Assembly: GCA_964463965.1 (NCBI GenBank)
Contig: CAYXED010000004.1
Coordinates: 124,001-188,000 of the forward strand
DNA from: UBA2166 sp964463965
GTDB taxonomy: Bacteria > Nitrospirota > Nitrospiria > Nitrospirales > UBA2166
Reading direction: 5' to 3'
Length of the DNA: 64,000 nt
The notes under the pieces are model-generated. The model did no database searches. It was not told where the DNA came from and saw nothing but the letters and a program-made list of their open reading frames with translations. Both the position numbers and the translations under genes were made by a program. Below, piece by piece: positions 42,083-50,712 of this stretch; within the stretch, counting starts at the first letter, position 1; each line of letters starts with the position of its first letter.

Positions 42083-43531
42083 CTAATATGCTCGAGCAAA
42101 AATTGCGGTTTGTGTCGCAGGTTTGCCTGTCACAATACATGGCCCTGGATTTGGTATATCCTCGTTGAACAAAAGACATCGGAGCGTTGCTTTAGTTTCT
42201 TCTTGAATGCGTTCTTCATCAGCGGTAGTCCCGGACCAAGGAACATAAAGAAGTCCCCCTCGCTCATTCAAAATTTCTTGGAAGTTTTTATAGGAAGTGG
42301 GGTAATGACTATTTTCAGTTTGCCGTTGTAAGGCTTGTTGCTTGAGGTTGAACTGTATGTCTTCAAGAAGTGTTTTGGCTTCTTCAGCAACGGCAGCCAT
42401 TGGGACGCCAAGGCGTTTTCCTTCTTTGCCTGGACGGTCACGACGTGCAAATACTACGCTTTGCTGTTGCACATCTCGTGGGCCAATTTCAACTCGAACT
42501 GGAACACCTCGCATCTCCCAATCGTTAAACTTAAATCCTGGAGTTTGATCATCTCTAAGGTCAATTTTGACTCGAATGTTATTGTCATGGAGAGTGGTTT
42601 TGACGCGCTCAGCAGCCTCTAATACGGAAGTTTTCTCGCTTTCTTTTCTCCAAATTGGGACGACAATTACTTGAATAGGGGCAAGTCGTGGAGGAAGACG
42701 GAGGCCTTGGTCGTCACCGTGTGCCATGATAATTGCCCCAACAAGTCGTGTGCTGACTCCCCAGCTTGTTGTGTGACAAAATTGGCTGACATTGTTTTGA
42801 TCTAAAAAGCTAATATTAAATGCCTCTGAAAATTTTGTTCCAAGATAATGACTGGTGCCCATTTGAAGTGCCCAGCCATTACCCATCATGGCCTCAATTG
42901 TATAGCTGTCTACTGCGCCAGCAAATTTCTCACGTTCGCTTTTAACTCCTTTGATTACGGGGATAGCGGCGTCGTTTTCTGAAAAATCCTTGTAGACGTT
43001 TAACATGCGCAGTGTTTCTTCTCTGGCCTCTTCTTCTGTGGCATGTGCGGTGTGACCTTCTTGCCACAGAAATTCCATTGTACGTAAGAAAGGACGAGTG
43101 CGCATTTCCCAACGTACAACATTTGCCCATTGATTAATTAATAACGGCAAATCACGATAGGATTGAATCCATTTTGCATAAGTATGGCCGATAATTGTTT
43201 CTGAAGTTGGACGGACGACCAAGGGCTCTTCTAGGGTGGTGCCTCCACCTATTGTCACAACGGCAAGTTCGGGAGCAAACCCTTCAACGTGTTCAGCTTC
43301 TTTTTGAAGGAAGCTCATCGGGATGAAGAGCGGAAAATAGGCGTTTACGTGGCCGGTTTCTTTAAAACGACGGTCAAGACCAGCCTGCATGGCTTCCCAG
43401 AGTGTGTACCCATATGGACGGATGACCATTGATCCTCGAACGGGGGAGCTTTCTGCAAGCTCTGCCTCACGAATTACATCCAAATACCAACGCGAGTAGT
43501 CCTCTTTCTGGGGAGTTATTTTATCTGACAT
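42083..43531 (-). CDS. proS: Prolyl-tRNA synthetase, short ProS type 3 (archaeal/eukaryal-like)
   Basis: 482 residues. Class II motifs: GSMVIRPYGYTLWEAMQ (motif 1 area), RTRPFLRTMEFLWQEGHTAHATEEEA (motif 2), and AIIMAHGDDQGLRLPPRLAPIQV (motif 3 and the start of the anticodon domain). The protein ends with a short C-terminal domain finishing in IFARAY, which is diagnostic for the type 3 ProS without the bacterial editing insertion. It charges tRNA-Pro. ATG start at 43531. It precedes nth and follows a DUF523 gene in the same direction. Confidence 0.96.
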   Translation of the reverse strand: MSDKITPQKEDYSRWYLDVIREAELAESSPVRGSMVIRPYGYTLWEAMQAGLDRRFKETGHVNAYFPLFIPMSFLQKEAEHVEGFAPELAVVTIGGGTTLEEPLVVRPTSETIIGHTYAKWIQSYRDLPLLINQWANVVRWEMRTRPFLRTMEFLWQEGHTAHATEEEAREETLRMLNVYKDFSENDAAIPVIKGVKSEREKFAGAVDSYTIEAMMGNGWALQMGTSHYLGTKFSEAFNISFLDQNNVSQFCHTTSWGVSTRLVGAIIMAHGDDQGLRLPPRLAPIQVIVVPIWRKESEKTSVLEAAERVKTTLHDNNIRVKIDLRDDQTPGFKFNDWEMRGVPVRVEIGPRDVQQQSVVFARRDRPGKEGKRLGVPMAAVAEEAKTLLEDIQFNLKQQALQRQTENSHYPTSYKNFQEILNERGGLLYVPWSGTTADEERIQEETKATLRCLLFNEDIPNPGPCIVTGKPATQTAIFARAY

Positions 43532-43549
43532 ATACCAAGCTCTTCATTG

Positions 43550-44083
43550 TTAGCCACTGCTCCTCTTTTGGTAGGCTAAGACACGTTCAATAAATTTAGT
43601 CCTTACAGATTGCTGTTTCAGATAGTTTTCATCTTCAATAGGTAGCGAAGGGAAAGATTTGAGGACTGCCGAAGCAAATAATCCAGTAGCCTTTTCTGAT
43701 GAATTATCTGATCTGTGCACGAGTGCATCGTCTACAGCGCATGACGGTGATCGCGCTTTAAAAATAAAACCGTGAATTCTATTTTTGAGGAGATGCCTGA
43801 TATGAGAGTCAGAAAATTTTAAGATCATAGGCGTTACATCTGTCCTTGCAGTAGACATTATTAAGCGAAGACCATTCGTGGTTTCTATTAGGTCAAGTGT
43901 TTCTCGTGGTATACCCAAACCTGATTCAAATTCAGGACATACCGGCACCCATTGGAAGTATGGTCCCAGCTCTTCTGCAATTGTTTGATTGTACTTGTGC
44001 TTCCCATCGTATCGTACAGGTTCTCCAAGTAAGCATTTGCTGATCCCTACTCGGGGACGTGTTAGTAAATTACTAGAGTACAC
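43550..44083 (-). CDS. DUF523 family protein
   Basis: 177 residues from a GTG start. VGISKCLLGEPVRYDGKHKYN is the DUF523 (PF04463) N-terminal signature. WVPVCPEFESGLGIPRETLDL and FIFKARSPSCAV are the other conserved segments with conserved Cys residues, which could bind metal or be redox active. The family is often fused to DUF1722 and linked to purine/stress contexts; its biochemical role is unknown. It is shorter than fused forms and has no DUF1722. proS follows 18 bases downstream. Confidence 0.88.
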   Translation of the reverse strand: MYSSNLLTRPRVGISKCLLGEPVRYDGKHKYNQTIAEELGPYFQWVPVCPEFESGLGIPRETLDLIETTNGLRLIMSTARTDVTPMILKFSDSHIRHLLKNRIHGFIFKARSPSCAVDDALVHRSDNSSEKATGLFASAVLKSFPSLPIEDENYLKQQSVRTKFIERVLAYQKRSSG

Positions 44084-44118
44084 AGTTTTTGACTAGATCA
44101 AAACGTGATTGAAACATA

Positions 44119-44262
44119 TCACCAGTCGTTTTTAAAATTCTTTTTTATGCGTTTGGTGTCAAAATAACGATACACTCGTACCCCAAGTGGAATAGCAATG
44201 ATTAGTACGACAGTTGCTATCATGAAAAACTCTTCTTCCGAAACTCCAAAAAATGCATACAT
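44119..44262 (-). CDS. Small membrane protein, 47 residues
   Basis: A 47-codon frame on the minus strand starts with ATG at 44262, three bases after the queC stop. GGAGG lies about a dozen bases before the start. The product reads MYAFFGVSEEEFFMIATV, then a continuing hydrophobic helix and a basic tail (VYRYFDTKRIKKNFK), so a single-pass membrane protein is likely. It was too short for normal ORF calling. No family is recognised; position and coding character support it. Confidence 0.6.
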   Translation of the reverse strand: MYAFFGVSEEEFFMIATVVLIIAIPLGVRVYRYFDTKRIKKNFKNDW

Positions 44263-44265
44263 GAG

Positions 44266-44964
44266 CTATTGGTCCTCCAATGCTGGATCAAGAATGTCGG
44301 CACCCTGAAAGCCTTTTTTTCTGAGAAGGCAGCTGTCACATTCTCCGCATGGTTTGTCTTGAGGGGATGGATCATAACAGCTATGAGTCAATTCAAATTT
44401 TACGCCGAGTTCAATGCCCTTCCGAATGATTTCTGTTTTAGTTAGTTGCAGAAGGGGAGCATAAACAGTGATGGGCCTACCCTCTACTCCCTGTTTTGTA
44501 CCAAGATGGGCCATTTTGTTGAAGGCATCTAAAAACTCTGGACGACAATCTGGGTATCCTGCATAGTCGAGTACATTAGCGCCAAAAAAGATAGCTGGCG
44601 CTCCTAATGACTCCGCCCATGCCAAGGCGATAGAAAGAAAGACTGTGTTACGTGCAGGTACATAAGTGGAAGGTATATTCTTTCCAACATTTTCTACAGT
44701 ACTATTTTTGGGTACTGGGATTGATGTTGTGAGTGCAGAGTGTCCGATGGTTTGAAAATCAATATCTAAAATTAATGAAGAAGCAGCATTGAGACTTGAT
44801 GCAACTTTTTTAGCACAGGAAATCTCAGCGCTATGTCGTTGGCCATAGTTCAAAATGAGACAATGACATTCATACCCGTCAGCAATCGCAATTGCGGCAG
44901 TGACTGCAGAATCGAGCCCACCACTCGTAAGAACTACAGCTTTTTTTTGTTCTGGTGGAATCAT
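44266..44964 (-). CDS. queC: QueC, 7-cyano-7-deazaguanine synthase
   Basis: 232 residues. The PP-loop VLTSGGLDSAVTAAIA lies at the N-terminus, ILNYGQRHSAEI next, and TYVPARNTVFLSIALAWAESLGA in the middle. The C-terminal zinc site is CYDPSPQDKPCGECDSCLLR. It converts carboxydeazaguanine to preQ0 with ATP and ammonia, a step of queuosine biosynthesis. It overlaps the HtrA-like gene upstream by four bases and precedes the 47-residue frame. No other queuosine gene is in the window. Confidence 0.95.
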   Translation of the reverse strand: MIPPEQKKAVVLTSGGLDSAVTAAIAIADGYECHCLILNYGQRHSAEISCAKKVASSLNAASSLILDIDFQTIGHSALTTSIPVPKNSTVENVGKNIPSTYVPARNTVFLSIALAWAESLGAPAIFFGANVLDYAGYPDCRPEFLDAFNKMAHLGTKQGVEGRPITVYAPLLQLTKTEIIRKGIELGVKFELTHSCYDPSPQDKPCGECDSCLLRKKGFQGADILDPALEDQ

Positions 44965-46040
44965 TGGAAAGGACGCTCGCCGAGTTCAATGTTTACTTGT
45001 TGTTTTTTCTTCCCTCTAATAATGGTAAAAAGTACCGTATTGCCAGGTTTGTGATGTCGAATTTCACGACTAAGCTCTTCAACTGAAGTGACAGGAGTTT
45101 CAGCAATGTGTGTGATAATGTCTCCCCCTATGATTAGAATAGAGTTTCCAATACGTACTTGTCGAGTTCCACCGCGAAGTCCCGCCTTTTCTGCTGGGCC
45201 ATCTTTCACTACACGGACGAGTAAAACGCCTTCTTGAACCGGAAGACGTAACGCCTGAGCAAAACGTGGGAACAAAGTCTGCATTTCTATGCCCATCCAC
45301 GGATAGGATACATATCCCTTATTAATTAGCTCTGCAATGATTCGTTGTGCGGTATGTATAGGGATGGCAAATCCTATTCCGACGCTTCCTCCAGAGGGCG
45401 TAAAAATTGCTGTGTTGATTCCAATCAACTCCCCTGAGGAATTGAGTAATGGGCCTCCAGAGTTTCCAGGGTTGATAGCAGCATCAGTTTGTATTACATT
45501 CTCTAACTCAACTCCACCAGCCTGTAAGGTTTTACGAATTGAGCTCACGACTCCTGTGGTTAGCGTTTGCTCCAGACCAAAGGGATTACCAATGGCAAGT
45601 ACTTTTTGTCCGGTTTTGAGAAAACGGGAATCTCCAATTGGAGCGACAGAGAGACGATTATGGGGAGCATTAATGCGAAGTATTGCGAGGTCGCTTAGGG
45701 GGTCTGTGCCTACGAGTTCCGCATCCCACTGGGTTCCATCAGAGAGGGTAACGTCAAGTCGTTGAGCTCCCTGTACAACATGGTAGTTGGTTACGATGTG
45801 TCCGTTGAGGTCGATGATTGATCCAGAACCAGATCCCTCTTGTGGGATAGGAGTCATAAAAAAGTCATACGATACTGATCGGCTGATGATGTTTACAACC
45901 GTAGACTTGGCCTTTTCGTATACGTGAATAGTGTTTTCTTCATCTTTTGTGTGGGCAATTGAAAACTGTGGAACCACTGTAAGTACAATTACAGCAAGTA
46001 AAGTCCATGTCGGGGTGTATGCTAATTTCAGGGCATTCAT
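44961..46040 (-). CDS. HtrA/DegP-type serine protease with one PDZ domain
   Basis: 359 residues with an N-terminal signal peptide (TWTLLAVIVLTVVPQFSIAHT). The S1C catalytic triad is intact: His in GHIVTNYHVVQG, Asp in SDLAILRI, Ser in NPGNSGGPLLNS. A single PDZ domain fills about residues 265-350. The layout matches the short periplasmic HhoA/DegS-like proteases that degrade or sense misfolded proteins. Its stop overlaps the queC start. It contrasts with the inactive relative encoded at 53332-54675. Confidence 0.92.
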   Translation of the reverse strand: MNALKLAYTPTWTLLAVIVLTVVPQFSIAHTKDEENTIHVYEKAKSTVVNIISRSVSYDFFMTPIPQEGSGSGSIIDLNGHIVTNYHVVQGAQRLDVTLSDGTQWDAELVGTDPLSDLAILRINAPHNRLSVAPIGDSRFLKTGQKVLAIGNPFGLEQTLTTGVVSSIRKTLQAGGVELENVIQTDAAINPGNSGGPLLNSSGELIGINTAIFTPSGGSVGIGFAIPIHTAQRIIAELINKGYVSYPWMGIEMQTLFPRFAQALRLPVQEGVLLVRVVKDGPAEKAGLRGGTRQVRIGNSILIIGGDIITHIAETPVTSVEELSREIRHHKPGNTVLFTIIRGKKKQQVNIELGERPFQ

Positions 46041-46101
46041 GTCTTGTGTTTTATGTGTCAGGTTGAATGGTGCATAAAGGGTCTCTGAGTCAGCCTTTCA
46101 A

Positions 46102-47826
46102 CTAAGCGTGAAACTGTGTTTCGTAAAGAGTCCGGTAAACTTCATTGTGAGATAGAAGGGTGTCGTGGGAACCCTCGGCCATAATTTTCCCATCTTTTAG
46201 AACAAGAATTCTATCGGCATGCTGTAATGTTGACAAGCGGTGTGCGATGATAAAAGTTGTCCTGCCTTTTGTTAAAGTACCTAAAGCCGCCCGAATCTTT
46301 ACTTCGGTTTCGGTGTCTATGCTGGAAGTGGCTTCATCAAAGATGATAATTGGAGGGTCTTTGAGTAAAACTCGCGCTATGGCGAGTCGTTGCTTTTGGC
46401 CAACTGAAAGCTTCACGCCGCGCTCTCCTACGAACGTCTCATATTGTGCCGAAAGATGTGAAATAAATTCATGGGCATGTGCCGCCTTGGCAACCGATTG
46501 TATTTTTTCTAGGTCAGCGGAAAGATCACCATAGCCGATATTTTCACGTACCGTCCCATTGAAGAGAAATGGTTCTTGTTGTACCATCCCAATCTGGGCT
46601 CTGATGTATGCTAATGGTAGTTCTCTGAGGTCATACCCGTCGAGAGAGATAGCTCCCTGTTGTACGTCGTAGAAACGCATTAGCAAACGGAAAAACGTGC
46701 TTTTTCCCACACCCGAATGACCGACAAGTGCAATGTGTTCCCCTGCTCTAACTTCAAAGTTAACATTTGTAATGACGGGGGCATCCTTCTGATAACTAAA
46801 TGCTACATTGCGGGCAGATACGTCTCCTCGTAATCCTGATGGTGGTATCGTTGGCTGAAGAGGATCAGTGACTTCAGGTGTAGCGTCAAGAATTTCGATA
46901 ACCCGATCTCCTGCGGCCAATGCACTCTGAAGCATATTATTTACGGCGTGAATTTGGTTAATTGGTATATAGAATAATGCGACGTAGGCAAGAAATGCGA
47001 CAAGTTCGCCAACGGTTAAATCTCCTGCTTGTACCTGGGTTGTTCCATACCAGAGAATGAGAACACTTCCTAGGCTTCCGACGAATATCATGCTGGGTGA
47101 GTATGTGGCCCAAAGACGCATTACTCGAAGCGTACTCTCATAGTAGGCCTTGCTTCGTGTATTGAAGCGGGCTTGTTCATGGGCGTGCCTATTGAATAAC
47201 ATTGTTTCTCGAATACCAGAGAGTGCATCTTGTAAATACGCATTTAACTCTGCAACGCTTTTTCGGATCTCATGATAAAAGCTGTGGATCGTTTGTGTGT
47301 ATCGAATGGCCACAAACACGAGTATAGGGATCGGAAGCAATGCCAAAAATGCAAGTTTCCAGTTAAGAGTAAATAAGATGATTGATATGCCAATTAGAGT
47401 TAGTGTAGCCATTAAAACTGCTTCAAGGCCATCGATGAAAATGCGTTCGATATTTTCAACGTCATTGCTGACGCGACTCATTATCTCTCCAGTTTGTCTG
47501 TGTTCATAGTATGAAATTGAAAGATGTTGAAGGGATTCAAATATTTTTTCTCGCAGGGTATAGATTACTTTTTGCTCGAGAGTGTTGTTAAAGCGAATGC
47601 GCAAACTAGCCATTATGTTCCGGCTTGCATGGGCGGCAAGGAGCCCACCAATTAACCATGGAAGTAAGGTGCTTTGTTGGCCAACTATGACATCATCAAT
47701 GATGAGTTTTATAATCCAGGGGGGGGCTAGATCGAGCATGGTCACTCCCGCTGCGGTCAAGAAGGTGGCCGAGGAGAGCACCCAATATGGACGAATAAAG
47801 GTGAGAACTCGAAGCAGTGATTTCAG
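46102..47826 (-). CDS. ABC exporter (half transporter, permease-ATPase fusion), probable CTG start
   Basis: 574 residues if translated from CTG at 47826. The frame continues 15 codons upstream of the first standard start (GTG 47781) and encodes MKSLLRVLTFIRPYW, a typical exporter N-terminus. GGGAG lies eight bases before the CTG, which overlaps the lipA TGA as CTGA. Six helices (about 1-315) form the ABC_membrane domain; the ATPase has Walker A GHSGVGKSTFFRLL, signature LSVGQKQRLAIARVLL (Val in place of the usual Gly) and Walker B IIFDEATSSID. Typical MsbA/multidrug-type half transporter; substrate unknown. Coupling to lipA is translational. Confidence 0.9.
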   Translation of the reverse strand: MKSLLRVLTFIRPYWVLSSATFLTAAGVTMLDLAPPWIIKLIIDDVIVGQQSTLLPWLIGGLLAAHASRNIMASLRIRFNNTLEQKVIYTLREKIFESLQHLSISYYEHRQTGEIMSRVSNDVENIERIFIDGLEAVLMATLTLIGISIILFTLNWKLAFLALLPIPILVFVAIRYTQTIHSFYHEIRKSVAELNAYLQDALSGIRETMLFNRHAHEQARFNTRSKAYYESTLRVMRLWATYSPSMIFVGSLGSVLILWYGTTQVQAGDLTVGELVAFLAYVALFYIPINQIHAVNNMLQSALAAGDRVIEILDATPEVTDPLQPTIPPSGLRGDVSARNVAFSYQKDAPVITNVNFEVRAGEHIALVGHSGVGKSTFFRLLMRFYDVQQGAISLDGYDLRELPLAYIRAQIGMVQQEPFLFNGTVRENIGYGDLSADLEKIQSVAKAAHAHEFISHLSAQYETFVGERGVKLSVGQKQRLAIARVLLKDPPIIIFDEATSSIDTETEVKIRAALGTLTKGRTTFIIAHRLSTLQHADRILVLKDGKIMAEGSHDTLLSHNEVYRTLYETQFHA

Positions 47827-48746
47827 TGATGAATCTCCCGACTTTGCTCTTCAGCGTGATATGAGCTTCTAACAAGTGGTCCTGATTCGACGTGACTAAA
47901 CCCCATGTTCTCCCCTTCGCATCGGAGCATGTCAAATTCCTTAGGGTGATAAAACCGTGAAACTGATCGATGGAGTTTAGTTGGTTGCAGGTATTGTCCT
48001 ATGGTAAGAATCTGGCAGTTAACGGATCGTAGGTCTTTCATGACCGAGATGACTTCTGTTAGTGATTCCCCCATTCCAACAATTAAACCGGACTTTGTCA
48101 CAAATCCTGCTTGACTTGCGTAAAGCAAAACACGAAGTGATCGCTGGTAGTTTCCCTGGGGTCTAACTGAGTAGAACAAGCGTGGTACGGTTTCAATGTT
48201 GTGATTTACAATATCAGGGTTGCTGCGGAGTATAATGCCAAGATCTGCCGTATTGCCCTTTAAGTCTGGGATCAAAACTTCAATGCGACAATCAATGTTT
48301 AGTTTGCGAATATTCTCTATTGTAGATGCGAACGCGGCGCTTCCACCGTCAGAGAGATCATCTCGGTTTGGAGAAGTAATCACTGCATGCCGGAGCCCTA
48401 ACTGTTCCACAGCCTTGGCCACTCTCAAGGGTTCTTCTAGGTCAACTGAGTTCGGACGCCCTGTTGTGACAGAACAGTATTCACACCGTCTGGTACAAAC
48501 ATCTCCAAGAATCATAAGTGTAGCAGTTTTGTTGTTCCAGCATTCCCAAATATTTGGGCATCGTGCTTCCTCACAGATGGTATGGAGTGAAAGCTTATTG
48601 GTGAGGGCCTTCATCTGGACATAATTGTGCCCTGTTTTGATGTTGACTTTAAACCATGATGGCAAAGAAGAAACTGTAGGATTTAGTTTTTGAGTAGAGG
48701 GGGAGATTGAGCTTTTCTGGTCTGAGGGCTCAATTTTCCGGTGCAT
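47823..48746 (-). CDS. lipA: Lipoyl synthase LipA
   Basis: 307 residues, radical SAM enzyme. The auxiliary cluster Cys are in CEEARCPNIWEC, and the radical SAM cluster C-x3-C-x2-C is in CTRRCEYC. The Ser of the auxiliary cluster lies in the C-terminal GPLVRSSYHAEEQ. GGSAAFASTIENIRK and the GLIVGMGESL turn are in place. It inserts two sulfurs into octanoyl-protein to make lipoate for 2-oxoacid dehydrogenases and glycine cleavage. Length fits the family with a slightly longer N-terminus. It is followed, with overlap, by the ABC exporter. Confidence 0.96.
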   Translation of the reverse strand: MHRKIEPSDQKSSISPSTQKLNPTVSSLPSWFKVNIKTGHNYVQMKALTNKLSLHTICEEARCPNIWECWNNKTATLMILGDVCTRRCEYCSVTTGRPNSVDLEEPLRVAKAVEQLGLRHAVITSPNRDDLSDGGSAAFASTIENIRKLNIDCRIEVLIPDLKGNTADLGIILRSNPDIVNHNIETVPRLFYSVRPQGNYQRSLRVLLYASQAGFVTKSGLIVGMGESLTEVISVMKDLRSVNCQILTIGQYLQPTKLHRSVSRFYHPKEFDMLRCEGENMGFSHVESGPLVRSSYHAEEQSREIHH

Positions 48747-48893
48747 GCTCTAAGCCGCTTCTCTATGATGCGAAAATTTTTTCGTTTTGGCTGTGAGGAA
48801 TGGGAAAGCCTCGGAAGTCTCACGCTTTAGGAGGAAGACAAAAAAACCCACAGATTTCAGCGTGGAAAAATCAGGCCAACTATGGGAGTGAGT

Positions 48894-49241
48894 TTAACCT
48901 CGAACCTCACTCCAGCATAGACTTTCGTCAATTTCCTTGTCAGGGTTGAGATCTCGTGCTTTTTGAAGCAGAACTTCTTTTGTTTCTGGCACCTGAGGGT
49001 CTGATATGCAACAGTCATCCACTGGACACACAGCAGCACACTGAGGTTCATCGAAATGGCCTACGCATTCGGTGCAACGATCATACGTAATGACGTAAAT
49101 CGTATCTCCCTCACCGTCACCTTCTGACACCTTGTAGCCTTTGGCCTCAGCGTCACTGCGAACTTCAAATATTGCTTCGTTTGGGCACTCTGGAAGGCAG
49201 GCCCCACAGTTAATGCATTCCTCGGTGATTTTTACCGACAT
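48894..49241 (-). CDS. 2[4Fe-4S] ferredoxin, YfhL/FdxN type
   Basis: 115 residues from the ATG at 49241, preceded by AAGGAGG; a longer frame would start at 49304. ITEECINCGACLPECPNEAIF is the first cluster set (C-x2-C-x2-C-x3-C). The second, DRCTECVGHFDEPQCAAVCPVD, has a C-x2-C-x8-C-x3-C pattern typical of YfhL-like and Allochromatium-type ferredoxins with the insertion. The C-terminal tail (about 35 residues) is an extension helix. It is divergent from the Rrf2 gene at 49487, so both may share operators in the 245-base gap. Confidence 0.9.
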   Translation of the reverse strand: MSVKITEECINCGACLPECPNEAIFEVRSDAEAKGYKVSEGDGEGDTIYVITYDRCTECVGHFDEPQCAAVCPVDDCCISDPQVPETKEVLLQKARDLNPDKEIDESLCWSEVRG

Positions 49242-49374
49242 GAAGATCCTCCTTATTTCGGTCCTATAACGTTCCAGTCGTATCACCATACGACGTGACT
49301 GCATGATATCAGTTTTAGGTTAATTATTCCTACACAATAGAGCCAAAAAACCGGCGGGAATAAGGGCATTATCC

Positions 49375-49413
49375 TGGTTAATTTGACCCAGTGGGTGATG
49401 GTCAAGTTGACCA
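49375..49413. promoter_or_regulatory. Palindromic operator pair between ferredoxin and Rrf2 genes
   Basis: TGGTCAAGTTGACCA (49399-49413) is a perfect 7-bp inverted repeat with one central base, and GGTTAATTTGACC (49376-49388) is a near-copy with one arm base changed. Their centres are 24 bases apart. They lie just upstream of the Rrf2 promoter and are the natural binding sites for a dimeric regulator such as Rrf2 itself. Confidence 0.68.
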
Positions 49414-49424
49414 CACTCATAATG

Positions 49425-49454
49425 TTGACATTTTTTTCTACTTTTAGTTATGCT
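49425..49454 (+). promoter_or_regulatory. Promoter of the Rrf2-Nfu-Mrp transcript
   Basis: TTGACA (49425-49430) is followed after 18 bases by TATGCT (49449-49454). The ATG of the Rrf2 gene is about 33 bases downstream, so the leader is short. Confidence 0.55.
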
Positions 49455-49486
49455 CCACGTCCTTATCCACGGGGGTGATATAACGT

Positions 49487-49984
49487 ATGAAAATTAGTCG
49501 TCTTGAGGAATATGGGCTTAGGTGTATTTTGCAACTTGCTCAAAATGCTGGAACATCAATACATATCGAGCAAATCGCAAGTCGTGAAGGGTTGTCTAAA
49601 GCCTACGTAGCAAAGATTATGTCGCCTCTTCGGCGTGCTGGGCTTGTACGGAGCGTTAGGGGTGTTCGTGGGGGATACGAGTTAACGCGTTCGCCAGAGT
49701 CTATTACCCTGACTGAGGCGCTGTTTGCTCTTAAGGCGATTGAGGTAGATGAAGGTTTTTGTCTCATGCATCGAGGAAATTGTCTGCGGTGTGTTCATAC
49801 CCCAGATTGTGGTATCCGTGCGATGTGGTTACTTGTTACTGAACAGGCATATCACTCATTGTCTCACATAACACTTGCACAATTGCTTGGGAAAGAAGCC
49901 GTAGTTGAGAAGCGTATCCGAAAACATTTTTTATCAAGCCGAGGTGTATCTTCTACAGTGACTACTTTCCAAAACTTGGGCTAG
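49487..49984 (+). CDS. Rrf2-family transcription regulator with four cysteines
   Basis: 165 residues. The winged helix-turn-helix (about 1-75) has SRLEEYGLRCILQLAQ and REGLSKAYVAKIMSPLRRAGLVRSVRG. It is followed by CLMHRGNCLRCVHTPDC with four Cys residues at about 92-108; IscR-like proteins of this family use three Cys and a His for a [2Fe-2S] cluster, so a cluster-bound sensor is plausible. The next genes, nfu and mrp, concern Fe-S cluster delivery, and the divergent gene is a ferredoxin. Autoregulation through the palindromes upstream is inferred. The recognition helix is intact. Confidence 0.9.
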   Translation: MKISRLEEYGLRCILQLAQNAGTSIHIEQIASREGLSKAYVAKIMSPLRRAGLVRSVRGVRGGYELTRSPESITLTEALFALKAIEVDEGFCLMHRGNCLRCVHTPDCGIRAMWLLVTEQAYHSLSHITLAQLLGKEAVVEKRIRKHFLSSRGVSSTVTTFQNLG

Positions 49985-50038
49985 TGTTTTTCAAGGTTTG
50001 GATGCTCACATGCATCATAGATAAAAGGGGGACTGAGA

Positions 50039-50581
50039 ATGGGAAAAATTATTTCAATTGAACCGACACCTAATCCCGATGCGAAAAAGTTCATGCTAGA
50101 CAGCCCAGTGTCTACTGGTACTACACGATCATTTGAGAAAACGAGTGGTGCAGACAATGATCCTTTAGCCAAGGCTCTTTTTTCAATTGACCACGTTGAG
50201 TCTGTTTTTTATGTACAGGAATTTGTCACTGTGAGTAAGGCTGCAGCAGTTTCATGGCACGATGTTGAAAAGCAAATTATAGTGGCCATTGAAGCTAATG
50301 TTGATGCCGTTGACGTCAATGCTGAGTCTTCTGCGCAGGAAACTTCGGCAGGGAACCCATTGCTCGAAAAGATTAATCGTGTTCTTGATGAGAAAGTTCG
50401 GCCAGCGCTGGCTGGTGATGGTGGAGGCCTGAACGTTCTTGGTCTTGATGGATTAACTCTAAAAATTCATTACCAAGGTGCGTGCGGGAGTTGTCCTAGT
50501 TCAACGACCGGGACGATGATGGCTATTCAAAATTTGCTAAAGAAAGAAGTTGATCCTGGAATTCAGGTTGTTTCCGCTTAG
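50039..50581 (+). CDS. Nfu-type Fe-S scaffold/carrier protein
   Basis: 180 residues with two domains. Residues about 1-85 resemble the Nfu N-terminal domain (PF08712): IISIEPTPNPDAKKFMLDSPV and DPLAKALFSIDHVESVFYV. From about 105 the NifU_C domain follows, with EKINRVLDEKVRPALAGDGGGLNV and the cluster-binding C-x2-C in GACGSCPSST. It should bind a [4Fe-4S] cluster as a dimer and pass it to target proteins such as LipA encoded nearby. ATG start 55 bases after the Rrf2 gene. Confidence 0.92.
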   Translation: MGKIISIEPTPNPDAKKFMLDSPVSTGTTRSFEKTSGADNDPLAKALFSIDHVESVFYVQEFVTVSKAAAVSWHDVEKQIIVAIEANVDAVDVNAESSAQETSAGNPLLEKINRVLDEKVRPALAGDGGGLNVLGLDGLTLKIHYQGACGSCPSSTTGTMMAIQNLLKKEVDPGIQVVSA

Positions 50582-50712
50582 GATAAGCTTGAATGCTGTG
50601 TTGTGGTATTTAATTCTCCACATACTTTGAGGATGTCCCTAACGAGATCAATCTCATGGTCTTTCCGGGATGGTCTTAGGTATGGATCATTGTATTGACA
50701 AGGGAGGTTTAC

